DNA of 64,000 bases, taken from the NCBI RefSeq assembly GCF_033958435.1, contig NC_134145.1, positions 32,763,501 to 32,827,500 of the forward strand, given 5' to 3'. The stretch is from Carettochelys insculpta (Eukaryota > Chordata > Testudines > Carettochelyidae). The translations under genes and the position numbers were made by a program. How positions within the stretch are numbered: the first letter of the stretch is position 1; every line of letters starts with the position of its first letter. The notes beneath the pieces are model-generated. The model was not told where the DNA came from and did no database searches. It saw only the letters and a program-made list of their open reading frames with translations. Shown one piece after another: positions 23,275-34,808 of the stretch.

Positions 23275-24172
23275 CTGCAACATATAATATACTGATATTA
23301 AGTATACAAAATAGTAAGAGAGTAGTATAAATGTTATTAAAAGTACTCATTATTTGTAATGCTATTGATATGGATATCTGGTAAAAGACCACAGACCAGT
23401 TTTGATTCGGGATCTAATTGAGGAGGGACCTCTCAAAAACATTTGCAGTAGAATGTGCCCTTGGGGCCTGCAACCCTAAGACTGTCAGAGTCCTGAAGAT
23501 GAGATTCCAATTTCACAAGATGGAAAGAGAAAACCTTCCTTTTCATGAGGACTTCATCAGGACCACGATGCAGGTCATGTAGTTGGAAAAGTTTTAGTTA
23601 CTCTCCGTTTCTCATTCTCTTCAAGTATAATGCATCCCATTGGAGAGTGCGTCGAATTTCTCACCCAGGTGAAAAAATCTGTGTAGCGAAGGCAGGCAAG
23701 TGTTGCCTATGTAAATAATTCAGTATCCAAATTTCATGAGTCACAGTTCAAGAAATTCCCTTTATATAAGTATTGGGTGACATAATTTTTGCATATTTAT
23801 ATTAAAGCTGGATGCATTTGGCTTCAATATAATCAATAAAACTGACAACGCAATTGTACAAATATTTAGAATAGCACGATATATGCAAGGGGACTGACTA
23901 TACTGCCCTACACCTTGTTTAACCATTTACACCAGCACAAAGCAACTGTAAAATGCTTCGAAATCAGGAAGCACTTTATACCAATTTTGCACAAAGCAAC
24001 AGAGAATCAGGCCTACGGAATCCATCTACAGTGGGACTTCCACTAAAATTATATTTTATTAAGCTCATTAATATAAGAACATGTTATGGCAGATAGAGAT
24101 TTTATTTGACTCTTCATAGAAATACAAAATTACATTCCTAAGTATGTAAATAACATGATTGATCATACTTAC
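23275..24172. other. HFM1 intron w12-w13
   Basis: No recognised gene. Around 23920-24010, pieces like TTTACACCAGCACAAAG resemble old CR1/SINE-type fossils, but too diverged to name. Confidence 0.4.
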
Positions 24173-24330
24173 ATAATCTTCTGCTTAAAAACCACTTGAT
24201 TATCAGCATCTCCTATAATTAAGGTTACATAGTGACAGTCTGGTGCAGTTCTCTTCATCTGAAGCTGTTGAAAGTTTGCTAATTTAATGGTCACTAAGAT
24301 TTCAGCCACTTTATCACTGTATTTTGCAAG
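24173..24330 (-). CDS. HFM1: HFM1 exon w12: beta-sandwich part of Sec63-like domain
   Basis: This 158-bp exon (acceptor TTTTTCTAG, donor TTAT|GTAAGT) encodes LAKYSDKVAEILVTIKLANF and later HYVTLIIGDADNQVVFKQKI. It corresponds to the C-terminal beta-rich part of the Sec63-like domain. Starts in phase 0 and ends in phase 2. Confidence 0.95.
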
Positions 24331-25124
24331 CTAGAAAAATAAATCACACACAAAATGATATAACCAGTAAAAACACTTCACAGTTAAGCCACACACATTT
24401 TCATGAAATAATACAGCACACAGAAACAAAGGCTCAATTTCAACAAGGGCAATTTCAACAGAACATAAGATTTGTTTTGTTCACACACCAAGAAGAGCTA
24501 TTAAATTTAAATGACTGTTTAAAGATGCTCTGCTCTTCTAGCCAAAGATGAATGGCACAGCTTAGAAAAAAACCTTCTCTTCACTTCCAAGGACAGAAAT
24601 CTGATTCTCTGAGGCTGGGTCTATGCTGTGAGATAAATGCAAATTTAAGGGTGTTAGATCCATTGTACCAAGTGACTCTCTTCACTGTAAATACCACTAG
24701 CTCGATTTAGGGAGCACTAATATCAATATAATATTAATATACTAATATCCTTCGAACTGGGTGGATGTAGCATCAAGTTTGAATATAAAATTTTGACTAA
24801 AGGCCAGTGTGGAAGTGCCATGTCTTTAAATTGAATGTATTAGCCTCCAGAAGCATCCCATATGTATCCCACAAAGCTACGCAGCTACTCACCTAGTATA
24901 GCCACTAACTTCTCTGCTGCTCTCCATCCAGATGTGCAGGAAGAAGGTCACAAGAAGCCTCTGAATTTTTGATAAAATTTGAATCTGAATTCTTCAGCAA
25001 CCAGGTGTGCAAATACAAAGGGTGCCCACAGTGAAAAAATTCTTTTAGCCATTGCCATCACATTGCATCGGTAGCCAACACACCATGTTGGTAGCAATCG
25101 CATCGTTAGCCATCTCCTGCAATC

Positions 25125-25682
25125 ACGAGCACTCAGAGTAGTGATCTGTCCAGAAGTTCTCAGGCTCGCAAGAGAGCACCAGCATGGACCCATCAGGAGA
25201 TTCTGGATCTTCCGGCAGTTTGGGGAGAGGAATCAGTGGTGAGGAGACTTCAGGTAGCCAAGACAAATGTGGATCTCTATGATCACATGTTGCGCGAGAT
25301 GACCACCAGAGGTTACTCCCAGGACTCTACACAATGCCGGGTGAAGGTGAAAGAACTCCATCAGGCCTATCACAAAGTCCAGGAAGCCAACCAGCACTCA
25401 GGGGCAGCTCCACAGACCTGTCACTATTATGAACAACTGCATGTGCTTACTGGGGCTGATCCAACCATGGAGCCCAGTCTTAATTACAATACTAGTGGAA
25501 GCCCTGTCCTGGTGTCAGGGGTGAGCCAACAGGAGCTGGAAGACCAGAAGGAAGAGGATAACGTACAGGAGGAAGGGGGCAACAAGCAGGGGCTCAAGGA
25601 AGTTATTCCTGACAGCCCGGAGCTCTTTCCCCTAGATCTGGAACCCAGTCCTCAAGCCCCCAGGACTAAGCTGTTCTGGTGA
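25125..25682 (+). pseudogene. Harbinger Myb/SANT-like DNA-binding protein (copy B)
   Basis: An open frame of 185 codons plus stop. It encodes KRAPAWTHQEILDL, VWGEESVVRRLQVAKTN, MLREMTTRGYSQDSTQCRVK, VKELHQAYHKVQEAN and later PDSPELFPLDLEPSPQAP. Tryptophan-spaced helices and the KVKELxQAYxK pattern are those of the Myb/SANT-like (trihelix-type) companion protein of vertebrate Harbinger elements, which helps the transposase bind element ends. The expected start is ACG here, where copy C has ATG. Further coding exons probably extended to about 28900. Confidence 0.82.
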
Positions 25683-26149
25683 CTATTTTTTTCTGAATGC
25701 TACAAGCAGACTGCGGGTGGGTATCAGCACAGCTTGTTAATATTTCTGGGGATGGAGCGCTTCTCCTTCTGGAGATCACCTCGAAGGACTCATCCAGACA
25801 CTCTTGTATTTTTTTGCACAAGGCTTTTGAACAGGCCTGACTTAGTGTGGCTCAGTAGCACACCTTGCCATGACAGGCAACCAGATAGTGATCTGGTTTC
25901 ATGGTGCCACACAGCAATTCGGCAAACTTTCCAGGCTTGTGGTCACACAGGATGAGCAGCTCTTTTTTGTTGATATCTGTTAGTTTTAGGAGCATGCTAT
26001 TTTCTTTGGCAACCTAAAGAGGCACGTGACTTTGGACTGGATATTTTTCCCCGTTTCCTGCCCTTTTAAATTTCCCTAAAGCACGTTGACACACTATGTG
26101 GCTGGAAGGCAGTCTGTTCCCCCATCCATGCATGTTGCAGGCTCTCTGG

Positions 26150-26690
26150 GCCTTCTTCCCTCACATGTCCCTTTCCCCCCAGCATTTCTTTTTACTTTAC
26201 AGGAATCCCTCCCCACCCAGGCATCCATACAGCTGGAACTGAACCCTTCCCCCTCATCACGCAGCTGCCAGGCACTGTGGACCCTACTACCACAAACTGG
26301 CTTGTGCAGCACAGGCAGGTTTGCCCTTCTTTAAATGGCCTTTCTCCCTGATGAGGGCTGCTCTAATGAGCACTGAGAAACTTCTCCCCCGCAGGCTGGG
26401 AGATGGAACGAAACCCTTCCTACCCCACAGCATTTCTTTTTACTTTACAGAGATCCCCCCCATTCAGCCATCCATGCAGCTGGAATCGAACCTTCCCCCT
26501 TGCCATGTGGGTACCACACTCTTGTGGACCCGGCTACTGCAAAATGACATGTGCAAAGCAGGTGGGCTTGCCCGCCTTTAAATGGCCTTTTTTCCCCTGA
26601 GGAGGGCTGCTCCAGTGAGTGCCGAGAAATTTTTTCCCATAACCTGGGAGACAAAATGACCGCCGCAGTATTTCTTTTTACTTTACAGGT
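26150..26690 (+). repeat. Repeated acceptor-like units in Harbinger ORF1 region
   Basis: GCATTTCTTTTTACTTTACAG or close copies occur near 26183, 26429 and 26668, each followed by CCATCCATGCAGCTGGAA-like sequence, about 240 bp apart. Each looks like a pyrimidine tract and AG splice acceptor. Related units occur in copy C. Confidence 0.7.
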
Positions 26691-28074
26691 GTAGCCGTTC
26701 TATTAATGTCAGGCGCCTGCCAGAAGGGCCAGGTTCAGTTCCTAGGGATTTTCTGTCAATGATGCAACCAACTTGCTCAAGCCTCCACCCAGTGACCTGG
26801 GACTATCTCAACCCACCTGCTGGGTGCCTGTAAGGCAGTTCTTCCCCTCTCACAAGCACAGAGTCTGAGATAGAAACAGCTCATTTAATAAGAATAGCCT
26901 AACTCAGGTTTACACAGTGACACATGCAATACCTAAACAAAGGTGAGAAAAACACCATTAACAAGGTACCATCATAATACTTTATAAAACCAGGTCTCTT
27001 GCTGAGGGCTCTTTGCCTTTATCCCCCACACATTTATAGGGTGTACCTCTCACAGTGCAGTCCAAGACCCAGAGTCCACAGATATACCACCATGACGGTG
27101 CTAGCTGTCCACTTGTCTGCAGCTTTCCACCAGCTATCTCCTGCTGCCTGCTGCTTCCTGCCGACTGCCACGTACTGGCCACTTGTCTGCAGCTTCCTGA
27201 CGACTGCCACCTGCTGGTTGCTTGCTGCTCCTCCTACTGGCTGGCCACTGGTCATGCTGTCCATCCATCCGCTGCTCCACCTACCGGCCAGCTGCACTGT
27301 CCACCCGTCCGCTGCTCCGCCTACCGGCCAGCTGCACTATCCACCCATCCGCTGCTCCGCCTACCGGCCAGCTGCCAATCACACCATCCATCCACCCACT
27401 GCTCCTCCTACCGTCTGGCCACCAGTTGTGCTGTCCATCCACTGCTTCTCCTACCAGCCAGCCGCTGGTCACGCGGTCTGCTGTGGGTTTGGCCTGAGGC
27501 AAAACCCTGTGACTTCAGGCCTAATGGCCTCAGCTGCCACCCTGTGATTTCAGCTCTTAGTGGTCTCAGTTGCTACACAGCAATTTCAGCTCTCAGTGTC
27601 TACAAAAGCAGAATCTCATAAAAAATACAAACACTAGTATCCAGCAAGATCTTTGCATTTGGGGGGGGAGGGGTGCTAGTCAAACCAGGTTTATAACTAT
27701 ATGGCCAAGGCTTAGGCAGGGCCAAGGCACTCAGCTAGCTGGTCCAACCAGTAACCTCTCCCCTTCTGCTTTACAATGCTTTAGATGAGGGGAGCCCTGT
27801 GTAATCCATGTCTTATGCGGTTATGATGACTGCCCCACCACAACTTTGGGCATTGGTGAGACTTCACAATTCTTATACTGAGTGTTAGCATAAACTGTGA
27901 TTTTACAACAGTGTGTTTACAATGGACAAAATCATTGCTTCCTTCATGCCCATCAGGCTTTGTTTCCCAGGTATCACATATGCACACCTTTGCATTCTCA
28001 TGCAAATCATCTCTGGGAGATACATTTCTCCCAACCTTCAGCAGCATTGAGTTCCTGCTGGCACATTCCTTACA
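26690..28074. mobile_element. Candidate solo LTR nested in Harbinger copy B
   Basis: A 1385-bp insert that starts TGTAGCCG and ends TTACA, flanked by CAGG at 26686-26689 and 28075-28078. It interrupts a Harbinger sequence that resumes with GGGATATCCCCCTGCTTCCAGCC-like text. TG...CA ends and a 4-bp duplication suggest a retroviral-type LTR left by recombination. No retroviral coding sequence is present. Confidence 0.5.
27230..27475. repeat. 40-bp minisatellite
   Basis: A 40-bp unit containing GCTGCTCCGCCTACCGGCCA repeats in register at 27261, 27301 and 27341, with degenerate units on either side up to about 27475. It creates overlapping open frames in all phases on both strands that are not genes. 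Confidence 0.88.
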
Positions 28075-29240
28075 CAGGGATATCCCCCTGCTTCCAGCCA
28101 TCCATGTGGCTCGAATCAAACCATTCCCCACCATCCCCTCTCGCCACACAGTTGCTTGGCTCTGCAGGCCTTGCTCATTGCAGGGGACTGCTCCAAGAAT
28201 GGCTGAAAACAGTTTTTCCCCTGTCCCAGGACACTGGACAGCTTCCCCTGCTTTGCAGCCCTCCCGCTTCCTCCGAAAAGCGGACAATAGCTTGCCATGT
28301 CCACAAGAGAATGTTCTGGATAAATGATGATAAATGATGGATTGTGCAATGCACAATAAGCCTTAAGTGGCCTTGCAAAAAGAAACTTTCCCTGATACGA
28401 GAGACACAGACCAATTCATTCCATGGAGAAGTGCTTCATCTGAATGATATCTTAATTATGAGATTCACTTACTTTACAGCTGCCATCCCCAACATGGGAG
28501 ATAGTGCAAGGAAGCAAAAAGGTACAAGCAGGACCTGACCCTGCAGTGTATGGAGCAGTCTGAGTCAAAAACCAGTAACATAAGGGACACAGCTTAGTGG
28601 CAGCAAAGTACAGCTCAGTGGCATCATACTACAGCTCAGTGTCTGCACAAAATGCAAGAGCAAGCAGCAAAGCTCATAACAACAGTGAATGACCAACCTT
28701 ACACTCCATGCTGCAGCTACAGAGGACTCCCAACACAGCACTGCAGGCTCTGCTAACTGCTGCCCAGAGTCCCCTCAAGACAGGTCATATTCCCTGCCCC
28801 CAGCGTTGTGGTCCTTGAACATGCGGAAGGAAGGCAAGGGGAGCCTGCTGCTCTAGACCCAATGGCCACTGCAAAAGGCTATTCCACCACCTTTGACAAG
28901 GCTTCTTTTCCCTGCCACTTAAACCTCTCCTCCCCCAAAAATAAACTTATTCTTTTGAGCTTGGTGTGATTTTTTGGCATGCCATGTGTGGTAAGGTACA
29001 CAAATCATTTAGCGGAACTGGATGGTGGGTGGGGTGGGTGGAGGACAGAAAACACAGGTGTCCGCCACTAAGCCAAGGCCTGCAGAGGACTGGTGGCAGA
29101 TGGAACTGGGTGTGTGGGGGGCTGAAAGCACAGGTGCCCTTTTTTAGAAAAATAACCCTCCCTTGACATACATTCTACTTCCTACAACTTATCCCTCTCC
29201 CACTAAGTAAAAGCATTCATTCAGTAAGACAAGGTTGGAT
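28075..29240 (+). other. Harbinger copy B ORF1 3' part and poly(A) region
   Basis: Continuation of the Harbinger sequence after the LTR. A glutamine- and serine-rich coiled-coil-type tail is suggested by degraded frames around 28500-28770, followed by CCCAGAGTCCCC. AATAAA near 28940 is the likely end of the ORF1 transcript. Matching text in copy C is at 58740-59220. Confidence 0.5.
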
Positions 29241-29429
29241 TTATTGGTTCACACTTGGTGCGGAGCACAAATCAGTTTGGGGAGTGGGGCTAGGTTGTAA
29301 GTACAACAAAGAAATACAACACTATCATGTGCGTGACAGATCATTCATGAAGCTATGTTTTTAAGCGTCCCATATTGCTGTTGCCTGTGCATGATTATTG
29401 GTGAATGGCCATGAAGGCATCTGCAACTA

Positions 29430-30590
29430 AGCCCTGCTGATGATCTCAGCCTTAGAATTCCAGGTGGATGGGTAATTCTCCCACCTGGATTCACAAATGT
29501 GCAGAATAATGCACACTGTAATCATGGTTGGGACATTAGTTTCAGAAAGGTCCAAATGGAGCAATAAGAATCTGAACCTTGCTTTCAAATGGCCATAGGT
29601 GCATTCCACCACCATTCTGCACCTGCTGAGTCTTTGACTGTGGTTTTCTTGCTGCGGTCCATGGCTCCTGTTTAGGGCTTCAAAAAGCAAGGGAGCAGAG
29701 GATAAGCAGGGTTGCCCAATCTTACCATAGGCATCTCCACGTTGCCAATCTGGATTTTCTGGTCTGGGAAAAAAGTCCCATCCATGATCTTTCTGTACAG
29801 TCCAGAATTTCTGAAGATGCACGTGCTGTGAACCCTCCCCAACCTTAACCCTCCCACGTTGATGCTGATGAAATGACATTTGTGATCTACCAATACCTAT
29901 AAAATCACGGAGAAGTACCCTTTTTGATTTATATACTCAGAGGCCAGGTGTTCCTGGGCCTTGACAGGGATGTGTGTACCATTTATTGCCCCACCACAGT
30001 TAGGAAACCCCATGGCAGCAAAGCCATCCACTACGGCCTCTACATCTCCCAGGGTCATGGTCTTTCTGAGGAGACGCTGACAGATTGCATGGGCCACTTC
30101 CTTCAGCATGGACCCCACTATGGATCTGCCCACCCTGAACTGATCAGCCACTGACCGGTAACCACTGGGCATTGCAAACTTCCACAGAGCAATTGCCACT
30201 CACTTCTGAACCATTAAAGCCATCCTCATCCTAGTGGTATTCCACCTCAGTGCAAGGGCCAGCACATCAAGAAGTGCCAAGTCCACTTCTATGGAACATG
30301 TGAAAGTTCTGCAGCCACTGCTGGTCATCTCAGGACTGCAAAATGATGTGGTCCCATCAGCACCAGCTGGTCTCATGAGTTTAAAACTGCCACTCCACTG
30401 TCAGCAATGCATTCAGGGCAGCCAGCTGTGAGTTCTCAGACTGCAGCTGAAAGATTTGCTCTTCAAAACCATCATCATCATCACACTGAACAATTACTGC
30501 GCTTTGTAATAATAGAAAACAAAATTTTGTGACAGTCCGGGAAGTTGCCGCAACGGTGTGTGCAGTGACTTGAAACAACTGGGGATCCAT
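29430..30590 (-). pseudogene. HARBI1-like transposase, inactive (copy B)
   Basis: Reading on the minus strand from MDPQLFQVTAHT at 30590, pieces follow in order: an acidic DDDDGFEEQI stretch, AIALWKFAMPSGYRSVADQF, GFPNCGGAINGTHIPVKA, ASEYINQKGYFSVIL, NPAYPLLP and RMVVECTYGHLKARFRFLL. These are the motifs of the PIF/Harbinger DDE nuclease. The first catalytic Asp is Asn (INGTHIP) and the second is also Asn (GNPAYP); only the Glu remains. Frameshifts occur near 29890 and 30200. Confidence 0.9.
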
Positions 30591-31124
30591 GCGTGCGCTA
30601 GCACTATGCTCTAGAAAATGCCAGAGAAAACGGCACGAGCTCCAGTTAGTTTTCGCCATTACTGGATGCTCTGAATTCTGGGACAGTGCTTTGCCTTTCA
30701 GGATATTGACATGAAACACCCACAAGCAACTAAGGGTCAGGCACTGTGGGACTGGTCCCCAGAGTGTGCTGCTCACACAGTCGAACTTGGATAAGGCAAA
30801 GGGGACATGGAAACTCAACAGGAAGAAACAGTGGCTCGAATTTCCAGAAGGTTTGTAGACACTTAAATTCAAATTCATAAGAACTAAGTTAAAAATCTGA
30901 ATTTTGTAAATGTCAAATTTATCTCATTGTGCAGACACAGCCTGAGAGATGCATACTAGTGACTTGTGGTGGAACAGTCTGTTTACCAGTAAATCCAAAG
31001 ATCCAGAGAAAGATATGGATACTCATCATGTATCCACGGCTGGAGTTCAAACACCAGAAATAAAGATTCATGCCCTGTTTATATTAGATTTTTAGATATA
31101 CTATAGTCTTTAAATCTGGTTCTT

Positions 31125-31263
31125 TCTACTACTACTATTACTACTACTACTATTTAACCCTTGTATTTCACATGGACCACAGGTCATCTATAAGTCTCCT
31201 CCACTTCACTCTGTCTTGGGGCAAAACTTCCAGCTGGCTCCAGGAGTACCCCAGTTGTTGTCC
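31125..31263 (-). mobile_element. LINE 3' end with (TAG)n tail
   Basis: On the minus strand this reads CAACTGGGGTACTCCTGGAG, then AGCTGGAAGTTTTG and AAGTGGAGGAGACTT, closely matching 494-580 of the element at the start of the window. It ends in a run of TAG trinucleotides (plus strand TAC repeats at 31127-31155). It is strongly 5' truncated, as usual for LINEs. Confidence 0.88.
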
Positions 31264-32024
31264 TAGAAATGTGTTATTTATAAAATACCTATTTTACTAG
31301 AACTTTATAAGTAAACCTGAATTTTTCAAAATATGTCATACTGATGATACCAGTGAATCAACTAGTCAATTCGCTCTCAGAAAATCATTATGGAAGCTTT
31401 TTCAACACTAACCTATTCCCTCATTCCAATGTGTATCTGTCTTGTCTAGAAGGAGACTACTTCTGGTGAGTGAAGATAATTTGGTCTCTGTGCTCATTCG
31501 AATGTTAAGAATGCAATGTGAAGCGCTAATCATGGCAATTTTGAGAGTGGATTTTTTTTTTTACTAAAAACTAAGATGAGACAATCAACAGACCACTAAA
31601 GAACCTTCCTGTAATAATGACTTAACAGTCACAACTGCCAATCAAGGGGCGCATAAGGTAGTGTTTTTTATTTGACCAGCTTCTGTTGGTACAAGAGACA
31701 AGCTTTCAAGCTTCTCTCTTAATAATAAATATGTAAATATGTGTGGGGATGAAGCAATAAAACTAAGTACAACTTACTTCACATTTAGAGGGAAGAACTT
31801 TAATAATACAGGAAGATTTCTGTACAGCATTTATCACTAACTTTTCCTTTTGAAAGAATTTTAGAATACCAATACATTATTCAAGCACTTGTGCTAATCT
31901 GCAATATAACAGATTATAACTAAACGAATCATTATTATAATAATCATAACATTTTATACTTATGCCAAGATTTTTCATCTTCAAAATATAAACTGTAACT
32001 AATTTTCTTAATAACTCTATGAGG

Positions 32025-32155
32025 GAATTAAGTATTATTATCCACACTTTGCAGATTAGAAAGGTGAGGCAGACTGGTTAGGTGACTTGGCTTATGCCAC
32101 AGAAAGAATATCAGAACTCAGGATTTCTTATCTTAGATCTTAGCATTAGATCTTG
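32025..32155 (+). mobile_element. MIR-like SINE fossil
   Basis: AAGTATTATTATCCACACTT, then GCAGATTAGAAAGGTGAGGC and GGTTAGGTGACTTGGCTTAT match the well-known MIR core (Pol III SINE with L2-type tail). Highly diverged, thus ancient. Confidence 0.7.
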
Positions 32156-32548
32156 TCTCCTTTGGTATGCATGGTATCAAATACTCAATTCTAATTGGCT
32201 ATTGTTTCTGAATGTTCCTGAATCTGACATCTAAAAACAGAAAAAAGCTCTTGTTGACCTCTTTTTGCCTCATGTTTGATATTTAAGATGGAAGAGAACT
32301 GTCACATTAACATATTCAAAAGAGCTAGATTAATAGATGAGCTGTCTCTTTTCACATCTTTTAATATAAAAAGATAGCTGACAAACAGAAAACAAGAGAT
32401 CAGATATTCTGTGTAGAATGATAACTGACTTAAGAAGTCTTTGAATGAACTTATGTTTCAACAACACGATTTTTTGACAATATTTCCTAGAAATGTGGAG
32501 TGTGCCCAAAAGAGGTCACAAAGAACAACAATCTTAGGAACACAAAAT

Positions 32549-32957
32549 GGCCATGTCTACACTACAGAGACCTTTCGAAAGATGATCTCTTCCGAAAGAT
32601 CTTTTGAAAGACCGCATCCACACAGCCAACAAAAGATCAATCTACTCTTTCGATAGAGAGCGTCCAACCAAGCCCCTGCTCTTTCCAAAGAATGGGCCAC
32701 GGATTGAAAAATCCACTGGCATGAGTACTACTTTTTCCAAAAAAAGGGCCTGTGGAGTGTCTAACATGCTTTTTTTTCGAAAGAAGCTTTCGAAGGAGGC
32801 GCTCCTCCTGACCTGGGAGCAGAAGAGGGCTTCTGGAAGAAGAGCCGCATTTTTTCTATTTCAGATTGCAAGAGCACATTTAGTGCGTGGATGCTCCACA
32901 TACTCTTTCAAAAAACGGCCTCATTTTCCGAAAGAACTTATTAGTGTATATGTGGCC
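32549..32957. mobile_element. Harbinger-type MITE
   Basis: About 409 bp with inverted ends GGCCATGTCTACACTA and, at the right, TAGTGTATATGTGGCC. Internal TTCGAAAG words recur on both strands. No coding capacity. The flanking target duplication is unclear. Confidence 0.65.
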
Positions 32958-33147
32958 AGTATGTTTAAATTAAATTGGCAGGCCTTTAGCAACACATGGC
33001 TAACTTGAAGGAGACATGACTGTTTTCCTTTTCCTGATGAGGGACTTACATATTTATTGGACTGTTTTATCTTTACTATGCTAGCAGAATTCTAAAGGAA
33101 AGCAATCATAAAAATCAATATGCCGTAAAGAAAATGGAAGAACTTAC

Positions 33148-33231
33148 CTGTTCAATATCAACTTCGTATTTTGGCAGGTGAAGCACGGATTCTTTTATTT
33201 GGTTCCCAAAAGGCGGATGTCTATTTAAAAT
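33148..33231 (-). CDS. HFM1: HFM1 exon w11: NRHPPFGNQIKE segment
   Basis: This 84-bp exon is in phase 0 at both ends (acceptor TATTTGCAG, donor CAG|GTAAGT). It encodes ILNRHPPFGNQIKESVLHLP and then KYEVDIEQ. The NRHPPFG signature is diagnostic for the Mer3/HFM1 family. The next intron is 8.8 kb because of Harbinger copy B. Confidence 0.96.
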
Positions 33232-34722
33232 CTGCAAATATTTAGTTTTATTTCTGATATATTACAATTCATTGTATTTTCCCAGTAAAAAAAGGTAACT
33301 TTCAAATAAAGAAGTTTAATAACAGAAAGCACAGATCCATCTGCTGTCTGATGAAGAAACGTCTTAACTGGAAGAAGTTATTCTTTCACCAAACAGGAAA
33401 GAACTGACAAGAAAAAACATCAGTCGCTCACTACTATCTAGTAACAGTTCAGCTACAAGCAGAATAGTCTCTCAGAGGATGAGTCTCACTCAGACTCCTC
33501 TATAGGCAAGAAACTTGGAACCTTCTAAACTCCTTAATTCCCTCCAAGGGCACACACTTAAAAAAAAAAACAAAACTGTCCCTGATAAAAATGCATCTGG
33601 ACACGCTGGAATGAACATTACCTGATAAAATTATACTATTCAGAGGGAGGAGGAAAAAACTCAGTCCTGCGTAAGGACTATTCTTGAGAAAAAGATGTGA
33701 TAGCATGCACATGGATGTCCAAGCGTAATGTTAGTCATACAACTGTGTTTCGCGAGCACTGATAGCCTCTATTGTCATTTTGTACAATCTAAATTCTGGA
33801 ATTTTCTAACTTCGGAGTGTTTGACTTTGCAACTTTATTGTTATTTGAACATAATATAGAAACACAATATGAGATAAATTTAAAACCAAGGTAAGGAACC
33901 AAGTAAATCCACATAAGCCATCGAAACAAGCTAACAAAAATAAAAGATTCTGATCTCCCTCCATTCATTTGTAACCTGAATAGCAACCTAACCAAAAGCC
34001 CAGAAATGTCTAATACTTAAAGCTGCTGCTCCTCTCCAGTTTACAGCCAGACTACAAAAAGCACCTACGTCATTGCCCTAAACTTCTATGCATTCAATGA
34101 TGAAAGTCTTAAAAGTTGGGAAAGGCAAATTAAGATTCAACAATCTCCTGAATGCAAAACAAAAGTCTTAATAAAACCCACATCTTTTAGCAATCTGAAA
34201 GTGCTCTATGCAACCAGTAGGGAAACAATGCTATCACACTTAAGCAGCAGAAATGCCAAATAAATTGTACATCAGAAGCCTGGCAAAATTTAATTCCACA
34301 TCTTTCCATACTAGTGGTGAGATCCTGGTCTCACTGATGTTCAATGGGACTTTTGCCATTGATTTAAGTGGTGTCAAGATTTCATTCTACAACTTTCCAC
34401 TATTAAAGGGATAATGATAAAATTTCTCAATTTGAACTACTATTCTTTGAATTAGTGGAAAGTTCTAGGGTGAATCCATCTTCTGCCATGTGGTAATACA
34501 AAAATATCAGTAAAATTAATATGTAGCTTATAACTGAAATAGAACATCAAATTAATAAATCAACTTCAGGGGAAAAATCAATCTGTGTCAGAAAACTGCA
34601 TTTTTTTTCATTTAGTGTGTACTGAGCATGGACAAACCACTTTAAACACTGGAATCTGTAACTCACTAACTATTAAAACATCAGCATTCTCCATATATAA
34701 ATGTGTATAAATTGTTAAATAC
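33232..34722. other. HFM1 intron w10-w11
   Basis: No recognised gene. CACTGATGTTCAATGGGACT near 34337 resembles old CR1-type fossil sequence. Confidence 0.4.
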
Positions 34723-34808
34723 CAATTCAAGTTCCCTTGGATTTGCATCTTCAATTTTTTTAAATGATGTCAGGCCTGCATTTACCATTGCATTTGATAG
34801 TGTTACAC
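34723..34808 (-). CDS. HFM1: HFM1 exon w10: helix-hairpin-helix-like segment
   Basis: This 86-bp exon (acceptor CATTTTTTTCAG, donor TTG|GTATTT) encodes GVTLSNAMVNAGLTSFKKIE and then DANPRELEL. It matches the HFM1 region resembling the helix-hairpin-helix part of Sec63-type domains. It takes one base from w9 and ends in phase 0. Confidence 0.94.

Larger units (their letters stand above)
24613..30942. mobile_element. PIF/Harbinger copy B, 6.3 kb
   Basis: The ends are inverted: GGCTGGGTCTATGCTGTGAG at the left and, read inverted, GGCTGTGTCTGCACAATGAG at the right. Both are flanked by TGA (24610-24612 and 30943-30945), the 3-bp duplication of this superfamily. It carries a plus-strand Myb/SANT-like gene and a minus-strand transposase that converge. 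AATAAA lies near 28940 on the plus strand and near 29240 on the minus strand. A candidate solo LTR sits inside at 26690-28074. It fills most of the 8.8-kb HFM1 intron between w11 and w12. Confidence 0.88.

Noticed and set aside
25734..26600. Several 70-86 codon plus-strand frames
   Set aside because: They lie in the degraded non-coding or intron part of Harbinger copy B, and shift among frames with no conserved motif.
27055..27621. Overlapping open frames of 182 and 188 codons
   Set aside because: They are produced by the 40-bp minisatellite (40 is not a multiple of 3, so all frames stay open).
26150..28340. CRISPR-like regular spacing of repeats
   Set aside because: Vertebrate DNA; the units are splice-acceptor-like or minisatellite repeats within transposons.
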